A stretch of DNA of 64,000 nucleotides, taken from the NCBI GenBank assembly GCA_964551335.1, contig CAZKCO010000002.1, forward strand, positions 310,001-374,000, given 5' to 3'. Positions 24,944-34,733 of the stretch are shown here, piece by piece (position 1 is the stretch's first letter; each line of letters opens with the position of its first letter). Both the position numbers and the translations under genes were made by a program. The notes below the pieces were generated by a model. That model ran no database searches. It was given only the letters and a program-made list of their open reading frames with translations, and had not been told where the DNA came from. This DNA is from Tunicatimonas sp964551335. Lineage in GTDB: Bacteria > Bacteroidota > Bacteroidia > Cytophagales > Cyclobacteriaceae.

Positions 24944-25885
24944 ATGGACGTACTTATTGACGTCACTAAAAATCTGCTAGACCAGTTTTCCCATTATTTT
25001 CGGCTGATTCCCGAAGGTGAGAAGTTCATTATTCACCCGGATATTGGGACCAACAATGCGACTATTCGCTACGTTAATTTTCCCGGTGAACTGGAACTGT
25101 ACCATTTTGGTCTTACCCAGTTCAAAGTTCCTATCAATATGCGGTCAGTCAACCCAGCGGATACCGAGTGGTTTATCATCCATATCAACCTTTCAAAAAT
25201 CCGCCAGGAAAAGGTGGTAAATGGGTCAACCATAGCGTTTCAGAAATTTTTACCTATTGGCTTGTTACTGTACGGACCCAATCTGGTGATTGATACATTA
25301 ATACCTTCAGGAGTAGACGCCGAGGTAGCCACTATTCGCTTTAGCAGGCAGTTTCTGAAAACCTACTTTGGCGGAGTAGACGAGGTTATCGATGTCAATC
25401 GTAATATCGTGTTTGAAGATTTAGATCAAAAACTAGAAAGTCTGTTTCTACGAGCGTTGGAAACTATTGACCGCAAGTTAGAGTGTCACCTACGAGTACT
25501 GGAATTCTTGCAAGCCTTTTTTGAGAAGACTCAACGTCACGATCAGTTTACAGAGTTGGAAGATATACATCCGGATGATCTGAAGGGGATTTTTAAAGTA
25601 TCAGCCATTTTGCGGAACCCGCTTCAGAATAATGTTCCTTCCCTTCAGGAATTAGCGCAACAGGCTAACATGGGAGTCACCAAGTTTAAGACTACCTTTA
25701 AGAAAGTATTCGGTAAGCCTCCAATGGAATACCGCAACCGCATTCGAATGGAGTTTGCCCACGAAGAACTACATCTCCAGCGTCAGACCCCAACCGAACT
25801 TAGCTACCAGCTCGGTTACTCCCATCCATCCAATTTCACGGCAGCTTACAAGAAGTATTTTGGCAAACTTCCTTCTGCCCACTAG
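24944..25885 (+). CDS. AraC-family transcriptional regulator
   Basis: 313 aa from the ATG at 24944; a TTG nine codons earlier is possible. The N-terminal two thirds carry a sensing domain of unknown ligand. The C-terminal AraC domain (about 215-313) has LQELAQQANMGVTKFKTTFKKVFGKPPMEYRNRIRM and a second HTH ending in GYSHPSNFTAAYKKYFGKLP. It is followed on the same strand by a SnoaL-like gene, which may be its target (inference). Confidence 0.9.
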   Translation: MDVLIDVTKNLLDQFSHYFRLIPEGEKFIIHPDIGTNNATIRYVNFPGELELYHFGLTQFKVPINMRSVNPADTEWFIIHINLSKIRQEKVVNGSTIAFQKFLPIGLLLYGPNLVIDTLIPSGVDAEVATIRFSRQFLKTYFGGVDEVIDVNRNIVFEDLDQKLESLFLRALETIDRKLECHLRVLEFLQAFFEKTQRHDQFTELEDIHPDDLKGIFKVSAILRNPLQNNVPSLQELAQQANMGVTKFKTTFKKVFGKPPMEYRNRIRMEFAHEELHLQRQTPTELSYQLGYSHPSNFTAAYKKYFGKLPSAH

Positions 25886-25968
25886 GTTTCGTCCGCTACC
25901 ACTAAAATATTGACGTTTCGCACTAACGCCCTAGCCCAATAAGGAAGTACTATTGAGAAAAAACAATC

Positions 25969-26553
25969 ATGAAGACTATTGCACTTTTCTCAATCCTATT
26001 TCTGCCAATTTCCCTACTTGGACAACCCGGTAGGTCATTGACTATAGAGGAGCAGAATAAACGAATTGCTCGTGACTTTTATCAAGATTTGTGGTTTACT
26101 CAAAATACCGATCAGTACGGTAAATACGTAGCCAAAACTTATGTCGCTCACGACATTGGCAACCGTAAGAATAGCCAGGAAGAAGCCATAGAGCAGAAAA
26201 AGATCGCTGATTTCTTCTGGAACAACGGTAAGCTATCCGGCCAGATTGATTTTCAAATAGCCGAAGGGAATCTAGTGGCTACTCGTTGGACTGGTCAATT
26301 TGAACCGAAAACACTGGTAGGAAAAATCTTTATCGGTGAAGGCAAAGTTCCTATCATAAATGTGTTTAAAATTGAAGACGGCAAGATCGTGGAGTTCTGG
26401 AATCATCGGCACGATATAGATACTAACCAAACCCTGAAATATTCCTTTCGGGGCTTCTTATACGGTCTGGGATTTGCTATAATCGCCGTTTTTCTGATTA
26501 GCAGGCTGAGGAAAATGCGCCTGAAGGCAGACGCGCAAGTGAGTACCAACTAA
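25969..26553 (+). CDS. SnoaL/NTF2-like protein with signal peptide and C-terminal helix
   Basis: 194 aa. It begins with a signal peptide (hydrophobic run then LLGQP), has an NTF2-fold SnoaL-like core (NKRIARDFYQDLW..., GKYVAKTYVAHDIG, ARWTGQFE-type strand, NVFKIEDGKIVEFWNHRHD), and ends with a second hydrophobic helix (about 160-182) and a basic tail. The core resembles ester cyclases and limonene-epoxide-hydrolase-type proteins, but no catalytic assignment is safe. The combination of signal and C-terminal anchor places the domain outside the cytoplasm. It lies 83 bp after the AraC gene. Confidence 0.75.
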   Translation: MKTIALFSILFLPISLLGQPGRSLTIEEQNKRIARDFYQDLWFTQNTDQYGKYVAKTYVAHDIGNRKNSQEEAIEQKKIADFFWNNGKLSGQIDFQIAEGNLVATRWTGQFEPKTLVGKIFIGEGKVPIINVFKIEDGKIVEFWNHRHDIDTNQTLKYSFRGFLYGLGFAIIAVFLISRLRKMRLKADAQVSTN

Positions 26554-26595
26554 ACCTGTGTATTGCTGTTACGATGGAGCAACACCGAATACCTT

Positions 26596-27384
26596 TTATA
26601 TCTCAATCTCCCCCCGAAGGTATATCACTGCCTGGCCGATGAGTTCGGTACGATCGCCGTGATAGATACAGGTGAGTGCTCCTTTTCGGGCTGAGAGTTG
26701 TTGAGCCCTAAGTTCTTTTTTACCGAGCCGCTCCGACCAGTAAGGAGTAAGGGTGGTATGGGCTGAGCCGGTCACCGGGTCTTCATCAATGCCATACTGC
26801 GGGTAGAAACAACGGGAGACAAAGTCTACCTCGTTGCCGGGAGCGGTTACGATGGTACCCCGTACCTTCCCGTGGGCCAAGATGCGAAAATCCGGTTGGA
26901 GAGCCTCTAACTGCTCCTGCGAGTCAACCACTACCAGATAGTCTGTCTTCCCTCGAAAAGTTTCTTTAGGGGCAAGTTTTAAACCTTCGGTTATTTCTGC
27001 TGGATTTTCTACCAGAGTAAGCGGATCGGTGGGGAAGTTCATGGAATAGCCTTGGGCATGCTTTTTTACCCTGAGCGTACCACTGCGCGTATCAAAGGCT
27101 AACTCGGGTGAGGTATGGCCTAACTCGGTATACATGATGTGGGCCGTGGCCAGCGTAGCGTGGCCGCATAAGTCTACCTCGGCTACCGGAGTAAACCAGC
27201 GCAAAGCGTAGTGATCATCTTTCTCCACAAAAAAAGCTGTTTCCGAGAGATTATTTTCTGTCGCAATGGACTGCATCAGATCATCGGGTAGCCATTCGTT
27301 TAGAGGACAAACCGCAGCAGGATTCCCACCAAACACCTTGGAAGTAAAGGCATCGGCTTGGTAAAGAGGTAGTTGCATAATCAA
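26596..27384 (-). CDS. PhzF-family isomerase-like protein
   Basis: 262 aa, the usual PhzF length. The family signature is clear: YQADAFTSKVFGGNPAAV at the start, NNLSETAFF with the catalytic Glu (E48), RWFTPVAEVDLCGHATLA, and DEDPVTGSAHTTL in the second half. PhzF-type proteins have a diaminopimelate-epimerase fold and catalyse proton-transfer isomerisations; most members outside phenazine clusters have unknown substrates, and no phenazine genes are present here. It lies downstream of the tryptophan-dioxygenase-like gene on the same strand. Confidence 0.93.
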   Translation of the reverse strand: MIMQLPLYQADAFTSKVFGGNPAAVCPLNEWLPDDLMQSIATENNLSETAFFVEKDDHYALRWFTPVAEVDLCGHATLATAHIMYTELGHTSPELAFDTRSGTLRVKKHAQGYSMNFPTDPLTLVENPAEITEGLKLAPKETFRGKTDYLVVVDSQEQLEALQPDFRILAHGKVRGTIVTAPGNEVDFVSRCFYPQYGIDEDPVTGSAHTTLTPYWSERLGKKELRAQQLSARKGALTCIYHGDRTELIGQAVIYLRGEIEI

Positions 27385-27464
27385 TTGCTCGACTGTTCAA
27401 TGGTTCGATTACTTACATGATAATTTATCCTTCTACCCATTTGGGTCTTCCGACTAAAAAGCAA

Positions 27465-28499
27465 TTATCCTTCTGATTTATGGTCTCGCTGGCCGCGGGG
27501 GATGTTTTCCAGCACCCAGGATTTGCCCCAGTTGTCTTTCTCCTCATCGGTCCAAAGTTCTGGAAAGAAGATAATTCGTTGGTAGCGGGGTGGCAGATAC
27601 TTACGCCAGTTAGTACCGCCCGTCGCTGGTTTATCCTCTTTGCCACTCACCAGATAGCGTACCGCTGCTTTAAAATGGGCCAATGGCCAGTACACATTTG
27701 CCAGTTGGTCGTAAGTGCGTAGTTCGGCAATTATTTTCTCCGAATACGGAGACTCCGGCTGAATAAAGGGCTGCATCTGTTGCCGTAAGTTGCTCTCGCG
27801 AAACTCTCCAATTTTACCTAATAACATCTTATCGTATCTCTCCTCAAACTGCCGAAGGGTCAGGTTTTTCTTTCCGGTTTTGGTATCGCGCGAACCGGCC
27901 TTCCAGTACAGCCGATCCAGAAATTCGCGGTCGGTACTATCGGCTGACAACCACAGCACATGATCAGGATGTACCAGATTAACCACGTCGGTAGAGGTGA
28001 TCTCAATCAGCCGATACTGTACTGACTGAAATCCACTGGAAGGCATCAATGCCATACGGAACTCGGCAAACTGCTCGCGCTCCATTCCTTCGGTCATCAC
28101 ACTAAAGGAGCTTTCCAACTGGCGGAAGTAGCGGTTGAGCCGCCTGATTTTATCCAAAAAAGTTTTGGCACCGATTTTTGAACTTTCCTCCTTTTCTCCA
28201 TCACCCGCCACATCAATATCCAGCCCGGTAGTAAGTTGTTCTAACTCCCAAAGAATGAGCTTAAAGTATAGTTCAGTGATCTGATGATAGGTTACGAAGA
28301 TCATCTCATCCTTCAGGCCGGTCTTCGGACGCTGTAGGCTGAGCAGGGTTTCCAACTGCACATAATCCCAGTAAGTCAGGTACTGCGAATGCATCATACC
28401 ATCCAGATAGTCGGATAGCTTCTGGCCGCTTTTCTCGAATTTAGCAGAAAGTTTTTCTAGTTTCTTGAGTAGCTCGGCCGATATAATCTGATCTTCCAT
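27465..28499 (-). CDS. Tryptophan 2,3-dioxygenase-family protein
   Basis: 344 aa. The family core is recognisable: YWDYVQLETLLSLQ, FVTYHQITELYFKLILWEL (the HQxTEL substrate-site motif), EFRMALMPSSGFQSVQYR, and the probable heme-ligand His in YWPLAHFKAAVRYL followed by ATGGTNWRKYL. The last block differs from the GTGGTSG of standard enzymes, so this is a diverged branch. It may oxidise tryptophan or a related indole using heme. No kynureninase or kynurenine hydroxylase gene lies nearby; a PhzF-like gene follows. Confidence 0.85.
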   Translation of the reverse strand: MEDQIISAELLKKLEKLSAKFEKSGQKLSDYLDGMMHSQYLTYWDYVQLETLLSLQRPKTGLKDEMIFVTYHQITELYFKLILWELEQLTTGLDIDVAGDGEKEESSKIGAKTFLDKIRRLNRYFRQLESSFSVMTEGMEREQFAEFRMALMPSSGFQSVQYRLIEITSTDVVNLVHPDHVLWLSADSTDREFLDRLYWKAGSRDTKTGKKNLTLRQFEERYDKMLLGKIGEFRESNLRQQMQPFIQPESPYSEKIIAELRTYDQLANVYWPLAHFKAAVRYLVSGKEDKPATGGTNWRKYLPPRYQRIIFFPELWTDEEKDNWGKSWVLENIPRGQRDHKSEG

Positions 28500-28660
28500 A
28501 ATGACTTGAATAGACTAACAATTCAACGATACACCCACTCTCAATGTTACGGAAGGCAGGGTGCAAGGTGGAACTTATAATAAGCTATAATAAATGTTAA
28601 ATGACGGTGGATCGGGTGCCGAGGCTATGGATCTTGGACTGCGGACTATCGACTAATAAG

Positions 28661-29089
28661 CTACAACCCCTGATCCACCAGATACACCAAGTACCACTTT
28701 CGTTTGATGGGTTCAAACACCATTTTAAAGTAAAAGCCCGCACCGGGCGTGTAGATTTCGTCGGTTGCCAAGGTATCCGTTACCTGTAAGTTACGTTCAA
28801 ACTGCGTAGGATCAAGTTCAAACTCCTTCAGCATAATCCATTCATCTTTTGTCCAGTAGTAGCTTGAGTCCTGTACCTCAGCCGTAATTTTCTGACCAGG
28901 CAAAGGGAATTGTACTCGCTGCATCTGAAAGCTGCTATCGGCCAGGAACTGCTGATAAAACTCCGAGAAGTCCTCTTTGGCAGTCCCTACTTTCGTAGAG
29001 CGGCAGGACGTTCCGAGTAACAGTACCACCAAAAAAAACCGATAAGTAGTAGAAGATTGACACATCAATATGGCGATTATGCTACGCAA
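28661..29089 (-). CDS. DUF4348-like lipoprotein
   Basis: 142 aa (134 if the inner Met at residue 9 is used). A hydrophobic segment ends in a lipobox-like LGTSC. The body has DFSEFYQQFLADSSFQMQRV and WTKDEWIMLKEFELDP, resembling the DUF4348 family of Bacteroidota lipoproteins of unknown role. Its start overlaps the end of dapA by 8 bp, so it is translated from the same mRNA, yet a cell-wall role is only inferred. Confidence 0.7.
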   Translation of the reverse strand: MRSIIAILMCQSSTTYRFFLVVLLLGTSCRSTKVGTAKEDFSEFYQQFLADSSFQMQRVQFPLPGQKITAEVQDSSYYWTKDEWIMLKEFELDPTQFERNLQVTDTLATDEIYTPGAGFYFKMVFEPIKRKWYLVYLVDQGL

Positions 29090-29984
29090 ATTCTTTCTGA
29101 CGGATTTCCTCGATCATTTCATCAATTTGCTGCTGCGTTGCCTGGCTAGGCTCACATAACGGCAACCGCACATGAGGCGAACAAAAGCCCAAATGGTGCA
29201 TAATAGCTTTAATAGGGATAGGGTTGGTCTCCATCATCGTCAGTCGCATTACAGGCAGCAGGGCGTAGAACTGCTGACGCCCGGCACTCAGGTTCCCGTC
29301 CAGGCAGTTTTGCACGCAGTTGCGGAAACTGCTGGGGACGCAATTGGAAACCACCGCAATCACTCCATCACCCCCACAGGCAATAATGGGTAGCGTCAGT
29401 GAGTCATCACCCGATAGCACGCAGAAGTCTTCCGGCGTTTGACCAATCACACCCATAATTTGAGCCAGATCGCCGCTGGCTTCTTTCACTCCCACGATCG
29501 TTTTATGCTTATCTATCAGACGTAAGAGTGTGTCCGTTTCAAGATTAACCGCAGTGCGCCCTTTAATATTATAGATAATGATGGGGAGTTCGGTAGCGTG
29601 AGCTATCGCTGAAAAGTGACGATATAGCCCTTCCTGGGTGGGTCGATTATAGTAGGGATTAATCACTAACTGGCCATCAGCCCCGGCTTCAGCGGCTACT
29701 TCGGCAAACTCAATGGTCTCGCGGGTATTGTTCGATCCTGTACCATGAATTACCTGGCAGCGTTTATTTACTACCTGCACCGACCAGCGGAGAATTTCGC
29801 GGTGCTCGTCGTGGGTAAGCGTAGGGCTTTCGCCGGTAGTGCCCACAAACACCAGACCGGTGATGCCGCTGGCAATCTGCTGTTCAATAATTTTTTCAAA
29901 AGCCTCCCAATCAATCTCGTTAGATGGGGTGAAAGGAGTGATGACCGCCGTATAAGTTCCTTGAAAAAGCTTTGACATGGACAA
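29082..29984 (-). CDS. dapA: 4-hydroxy-tetrahydrodipicolinate synthase
   Basis: 300 aa. It condenses pyruvate with aspartate semialdehyde in lysine and diaminopimelate synthesis. Visible active-site motifs: GTTGESPTL (Thr pair), YNIKGRTAVNL (Tyr and Arg) and GVKEASGDL with the Schiff-base Lys. GDDSLTLP and the GGDGVIAVVSN line are also typical. Normal length. It is followed, with an 8-bp overlap, by a DUF4348-like lipoprotein gene. Confidence 0.96.
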   Translation of the reverse strand: MSMSKLFQGTYTAVITPFTPSNEIDWEAFEKIIEQQIASGITGLVFVGTTGESPTLTHDEHREILRWSVQVVNKRCQVIHGTGSNNTRETIEFAEVAAEAGADGQLVINPYYNRPTQEGLYRHFSAIAHATELPIIIYNIKGRTAVNLETDTLLRLIDKHKTIVGVKEASGDLAQIMGVIGQTPEDFCVLSGDDSLTLPIIACGGDGVIAVVSNCVPSSFRNCVQNCLDGNLSAGRQQFYALLPVMRLTMMETNPIPIKAIMHHLGFCSPHVRLPLCEPSQATQQQIDEMIEEIRQKEFA

Positions 29985-30107
29985 AAAATTTCGAGCAATT
30001 ACCGATGACTAAACGTAAATTCCAAATAGCAGGGCTTGTTAGTCAGTAGCTTACAGCCACTTTGCAGGAGTGACTATTCACCATAACTTGCACATTGCAC
30101 CCTCCTC

Positions 30108-30830
30108 CTAGCCCTTTTTCCGTTTTACGAGATAATAAATAACAAAACCAATCAGCGTGGCGGCCGATATCCAGATCATACCGGTCTCTAACCGGTCAGT
30201 ATCCTTTCCTAGGTAGGCGATCATGGCAATCAGTGGGATGATCCCGAGAGACGTAGCGATGATAAATTTAAGGTAGCGCATATGGCCAATACCCGCCACA
30301 AAGCTGATCGCATCGTTGGAGAGGAAAGGCGAAAGCCGGAACAGTACAATGGCCCAGGCACCGTACTTCTGAATGTAACTCTCTACTTTCTTCTCGTTTT
30401 TCTCACCAATCAGTTTATCAATAAAGGCATTATTTGCCTGCACTCCGATGAAATAAGCAATAGTAGCCGCAATCACTACGGCAGCGTAAGAAATGAGTGA
30501 TCCCCACCAAGGCCCATAGGCCAGCGTCGAAACTACCATCAGAACCACCGAAGGAATAACAATCAGAAACATTTGAGCCGTCATAGCGCCGATGATAAAA
30601 ACCGGTCCCCAAAAACCAAAATCACTCACCCAACTCTTAATCCGCTCTTGGTCATCACTCGTAAGGACTTGGATAGCTTCGTCGATAAACTGCTGGAAGT
30701 CATTTACAAAAAAATAGCATCCTACCAATGCGAGTACAATGCTTCCGCTGATAATAAATACCCATCGGCTTTGGGATCTTTGTTCTTCTTGTTCGCTAAC
30801 CGAGGGTGATTCTAGTTGCTGAGTGGACAT
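30108..30830 (-). CDS. TVP38/TMEM64 (VTT-domain) membrane protein
   Basis: 240 aa with about five to six membrane helices. The VTT/DedA-like core shows GPWWGSLISYAAVVIAATIAYFIG and FRLSPFLSNDAISFVAGIGHMRY, the re-entrant signature (F-R-x-x-P-x-x-x-N) of this family. Family members move lipids or are needed for membrane homeostasis; no specific role can be given. It is divergent from guaB. Confidence 0.9.
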   Translation of the reverse strand: MSTQQLESPSVSEQEEQRSQSRWVFIISGSIVLALVGCYFFVNDFQQFIDEAIQVLTSDDQERIKSWVSDFGFWGPVFIIGAMTAQMFLIVIPSVVLMVVSTLAYGPWWGSLISYAAVVIAATIAYFIGVQANNAFIDKLIGEKNEKKVESYIQKYGAWAIVLFRLSPFLSNDAISFVAGIGHMRYLKFIIATSLGIIPLIAMIAYLGKDTDRLETGMIWISAATLIGFVIYYLVKRKKG

Positions 30831-30955
30831 AATAAAGTTTAAAAAATTAATCGCTACTACTTATTTTCAACTTACTGCCTTCTACATTGTTTGTTATAGA
30901 CTGAAAGGCCGAATAAATTATAAGACTCCCCTTTTTTTCTTTTCAGGATTGTAAG

Positions 30956-30963
30956 TATCTTTG
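30956..30963 (+). promoter_or_regulatory. Candidate -7 box of guaB promoter
   Basis: TATCTTTG matches the Bacteroidota consensus TAnnTTTG and lies 28 bp before the guaB start. No good -33 TTTG was found. Confidence 0.4.
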
Positions 30964-30991
30964 ACCGGCAAATAACGCTAGATTATTTGCT

Positions 30992-32461
30992 ATGATGAAT
31001 CACTCCGACAAGTTCCTGTACGAGGCTCTCACTTACGATGATGTTCTGCTCGTACCGAATTATTCTGAAATACTTCCCCGCGAAACCGACACTTCTACCT
31101 TCTTGACTAAACGAATTCGGCTGAATATTCCGCTAGTTTCAGCGGCTATGGATACCGTGACCGAAAGCAACCTGGCCATTGCGATGGCACTAGCCGGCGG
31201 ACTAGGGTTTATTCATAAGAATATGTCGATTGAAGCTCAGGCCCTGCAGGTGCGCAAGGTAAAACGATCCCAAAGCGGTATGATCTTGGACCCTATCACC
31301 CTGAATGCCGACGCTACTGTGGCTGATGCGCTAACCATTATGCGGGAAAATAAAATTGGTGGAATACCAGTGGTTAATGGAGAAAAGAAGTTGATTGGCA
31401 TCATTACCAACCGCGACTTGCGCTTTTTGAAAGACCCTAGTCAACCCGTGCAGGCGGTGATGACTAAAGATCGACTGATTACAGCAAAAAATGGAGTGGG
31501 TCTGGATGAAGCAGAGGACATTCTTCAGGAACACAAAATTGAGAAATTACCTATTGTAGATGAACAGGGAAAGCTAACCGGATTAATCACTTACAAAGAT
31601 ATCTTAAAGAATACAGATCGGCCCAACGCTTGTAAAGACGAATTTGGCCGCCTCAGGGTAGGAGCCGCGGTAGGAGTGACCCCCGATATTACCGAGCGGG
31701 TTGCTATGCTCAAAAATGCCGGAGTTGATATTATCAGCGTAGATACCGCTCACGGCCACTCTAAAGGAGTCATCGATGCCTGCGTGGCAGTAAAACGCAA
31801 GTTTCCCGAACTGGATGTAGTAGTAGGTAATGTCGCCACTGCAGAAGCCACCAAAGCTCTCATCAACGCCGGGGCCGACGCCGTAAAGGTGGGTGTAGGT
31901 CCCGGTAGTATCTGTACTACCCGCGTAATTGCCGGAGTGGGTGTTCCTCAGTTGTCAGCGGTGTATGAATCTGCTTCTGCCGCTAAGGGTTCCGGTATAC
32001 CGGTGATTGCCGACGGAGGCATACGATTCTCGGGCGATGTGGTGAAAGCTATTGTGGCCGGTGCTAACTGCGTGATGATCGGTTCGCTGCTGGCCGGTAC
32101 CGACGAAGCACCGGGTGAGGTAATACTGTACGAGGGACGTAAGTTTAAATCGTACCGAGGCATGGGCTCCATTGAAGCGATGGAAGAAGGATCAAAAGAC
32201 CGCTACTTTCAGGATGCTGAAGATGATATTAAAAAACTGGTGCCTGAAGGCATTGTGGGCCGCGTTCCCTACAAAGGTTTGGTGGAAGAGGTACTGTACC
32301 AAATGGAAGGCGGTTTACGCTCGGGCATGGGCTACTGCGGTGCCACTGATATTCCCAGCTTGCAGCAGGCTAAATTTGTCAAGATCACCGCTGCCGGCGT
32401 TCGCGAAAACCACCCTCATGATGTTACCATTACTCGCGAAGCTCCCAATTATAGCCCCTAA
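30992..32461 (+). CDS. guaB: IMP dehydrogenase
   Basis: 489 aa. It catalyses NAD-dependent oxidation of IMP to XMP, the first step to GMP. The TIM barrel is interrupted by a CBS-domain pair (about residues 95-205). The catalytic Cys is in GPGSICTTR, with AVGVTPD-type and MIGSLLAGTDEAPGE phosphate-binding lines and the flap motif YRGMGS. ATG codons occur in tandem at 30992; either may be used. Full length and ordinary. Confidence 0.97.
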   Translation: MMNHSDKFLYEALTYDDVLLVPNYSEILPRETDTSTFLTKRIRLNIPLVSAAMDTVTESNLAIAMALAGGLGFIHKNMSIEAQALQVRKVKRSQSGMILDPITLNADATVADALTIMRENKIGGIPVVNGEKKLIGIITNRDLRFLKDPSQPVQAVMTKDRLITAKNGVGLDEAEDILQEHKIEKLPIVDEQGKLTGLITYKDILKNTDRPNACKDEFGRLRVGAAVGVTPDITERVAMLKNAGVDIISVDTAHGHSKGVIDACVAVKRKFPELDVVVGNVATAEATKALINAGADAVKVGVGPGSICTTRVIAGVGVPQLSAVYESASAAKGSGIPVIADGGIRFSGDVVKAIVAGANCVMIGSLLAGTDEAPGEVILYEGRKFKSYRGMGSIEAMEEGSKDRYFQDAEDDIKKLVPEGIVGRVPYKGLVEEVLYQMEGGLRSGMGYCGATDIPSLQQAKFVKITAAGVRENHPHDVTITREAPNYSP

Positions 32462-32529
32462 TTTCAGGTAGCTAATCTTCTGATTTTCCTACCAAAACCG
32501 TCTCTGGCTTTTGGTTACAAAATTTATGT

Positions 32530-32537
32530 TAGTTTTG
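32530..32537 (+). promoter_or_regulatory. Candidate -7 box before the phosphatase gene
   Basis: TAGTTTTG fits TAnnTTTG; TTTG at 32510-32513 could be the -33 element, with a slightly short spacer of 16 bp. It lies 60 bp before the phosphatase start. Confidence 0.35.
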
Positions 32538-32596
32538 CAACCTCAGGTACCCACCAATACTTCTGTTAAACTAATCATGGTTGGTGCCCCATTTGT

Positions 32597-34690
32597 ATGG
32601 TCAGATTGCGCTTTCATAAGAATGTAATTCGGCTTTCACTATTCCTGGGTATTGTTGGTTGGGTAGGGTTGGTGACAATCAACCTGCTGATACAATTTGC
32701 CCGCACCCACAACTTACCCTCCGGGTTTAAGCCTGAACTCGCACTGGTTTTCTTGTGCCTGTTTCTGCTATCGGTATCAATCTACTACCGCTTCGTAACT
32801 GGCCGAGCCGAACGGGTTAATTTTATCGACCTTCTGTGGCGGGTATTTGCTACCGGCTTGTTAGCTACAATCGTTTCTCTGGCTATCTACTTATTTTACC
32901 TACTACTGGGCGGTAGCCCATTGGCCAATAAGGTATTACTATTAAGCTTCTTTTTTCACGTTCGCTTCGGGCTATTTGCGGCTTTCATCATATCTACCTT
33001 CATGGTCTGGAAACAGCTAATCCTCTACCAAAAATCCAAGCGCCTGATTTTACTATGGCAGATATTTGAGTATACACTACTGGCTAGTATAGCATTTGTT
33101 TTCTTTCCTTCTCCGCAAGGAATTAATCCAGCTCTTCTGTTCATAATCATTCCTCTGTTTATTTTAGGAGTGATTCTTTCGGCTAATCTAAAATGGGTAG
33201 CTTACTTGGATTTCCGGCAAAAGTGGAAGAGTATTTCCATCATGCTGGCAATCGCTATCTTTATTATCTACTACGTCATGCTACTGCTTGATGAGGTGGA
33301 TGCCCTAGGGGAAAAGTTGCCCGAGGTAGCGATACTGGTCGTTAACCCCTTTATACTTACTACACTAGGCTTTACACTGATATACAGTATTTTTTCATTG
33401 CTGGTTATTATTTTTAACCTGCCTACTTCTTCAGTTTTTGAGCAGAAGCTGGAAGAGATTATCAATTTTCAGCGGCTAAGTCAGTCATCGCAGTCGGGTT
33501 ATGATATCTCTCAGGTATACGATATTTTGCTGGAGAGTGCAGCCAAAGCGGTCTCGGCTGATGCAGGCTGGATTGAAGCTACCACGAATGGTACTTCTCA
33601 GCTACTCAAAAAAAATATTACGAAAGAGCGGGTGGAGATTTTCAAAAAACGCCTGCAAGCCAACACTGATCAGCCGGAAATTATTAACCCCTTACCGCGC
33701 CCTCGCCTCCAACGGCAGGATTATGAACAGCGCCAACGGCGACACCGGATTCTCAAGCTACCTGAGTATCGTTCCGTACTATGGATTCCGCTGGTGGTAA
33801 AAAATAATATTACCGGAACTTTGGTTCTGCTGAAGGAAGTTAGCGATGGCTTTAATAAGGAGATGGTAAGCATCATCACCACCTTTGCCAGCCAGGCTTC
33901 TATTTCGGTAGAGAATTTTCAGTTAATGAATGAAACGCTGGTGAACGAGCGTTACCAGGAAGAACTAAAAATTGCCAACCGGGTGCACCGCAGCCTGCTG
34001 CCTAACAAACCCATTACTAACGAGGCTTTTGATATCGCGGCATTTTCCGAGTCGGCCGATCAGGTTGGGGGAGACTATTACGATCAGTACCAGATCAATG
34101 AGCACAAGTTCATCATCATTATCGGAGACGTTTCAGGAAAGGGTACATCAGCGGCCTTTAACATGTCGCAAATGAAAGGGGTGTTTCACAGTCTGGCTCC
34201 GTTAGATTTGGCTCCCGATACGTTTCTGGCCTACGCTAATAGTGCTTTGGGCCGTTGTATGGAAAAAACCTCCTTTATTACGGCCTCCTTTTTTGTAGTT
34301 GATACCCAGAAGAAAACGATTAGCTTTGCCCGGGCCGGCCATACTCCCACGCTGTACTATAGCCGCCGAAAGCAACAAGCCTGCTATCTGGAAATTCGAG
34401 GACTGGGTTTGGGGATCATCCGTAACGAGAAGTTTAACCAGTATATTGAGGTAAACAGGCAGCAGTACGAGTCAGGTGATATTATTGTACTTTACACCGA
34501 TGGCATCATCGAGGCTACCAATCAGAATAACGAAGAATTCGGTTTTGACCGCCTAAGGGAGGTAATCGTTAACAATGCTCATGAGCCTTCTACTGTGCTT
34601 CAGAAAAAATTAATCGAAGAACTTTATGCATTTTGTAACCATGAGCCACTAAACGACGATTATACAGCATTGATTATCAAGTTTACATAA
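32597..34690 (+). CDS. Membrane-bound SpoIIE/PP2C-type phosphatase with GAF domain
   Basis: 697 aa. About eight N-terminal membrane helices (about 12-275) are followed by a GAF-like domain (about 305-445; LPEYRSVLWIPLVVKNNITGTLVLLKE) and a C-terminal PP2C/SpoIIE serine phosphatase domain (about 460-697) with the metal-site motifs GDVSGKG, FARAGHTPTLYY, LYTDGIIEA and NDDYTALII. It should dephosphorylate an anti-sigma antagonist in response to a membrane or GAF signal. A STAS protein and an RsbW-like kinase follow immediately (44-bp gap, then 11-bp overlap), making a complete partner-switching module. Confidence 0.93.
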   Translation: MVRLRFHKNVIRLSLFLGIVGWVGLVTINLLIQFARTHNLPSGFKPELALVFLCLFLLSVSIYYRFVTGRAERVNFIDLLWRVFATGLLATIVSLAIYLFYLLLGGSPLANKVLLLSFFFHVRFGLFAAFIISTFMVWKQLILYQKSKRLILLWQIFEYTLLASIAFVFFPSPQGINPALLFIIIPLFILGVILSANLKWVAYLDFRQKWKSISIMLAIAIFIIYYVMLLLDEVDALGEKLPEVAILVVNPFILTTLGFTLIYSIFSLLVIIFNLPTSSVFEQKLEEIINFQRLSQSSQSGYDISQVYDILLESAAKAVSADAGWIEATTNGTSQLLKKNITKERVEIFKKRLQANTDQPEIINPLPRPRLQRQDYEQRQRRHRILKLPEYRSVLWIPLVVKNNITGTLVLLKEVSDGFNKEMVSIITTFASQASISVENFQLMNETLVNERYQEELKIANRVHRSLLPNKPITNEAFDIAAFSESADQVGGDYYDQYQINEHKFIIIIGDVSGKGTSAAFNMSQMKGVFHSLAPLDLAPDTFLAYANSALGRCMEKTSFITASFFVVDTQKKTISFARAGHTPTLYYSRRKQQACYLEIRGLGLGIIRNEKFNQYIEVNRQQYESGDIIVLYTDGIIEATNQNNEEFGFDRLREVIVNNAHEPSTVLQKKLIEELYAFCNHEPLNDDYTALIIKFT

Positions 34691-34733
34691 CCGAAAGAAC
34701 CTTAACGAGAGCAAAGCGTATACTAAATTAGCT

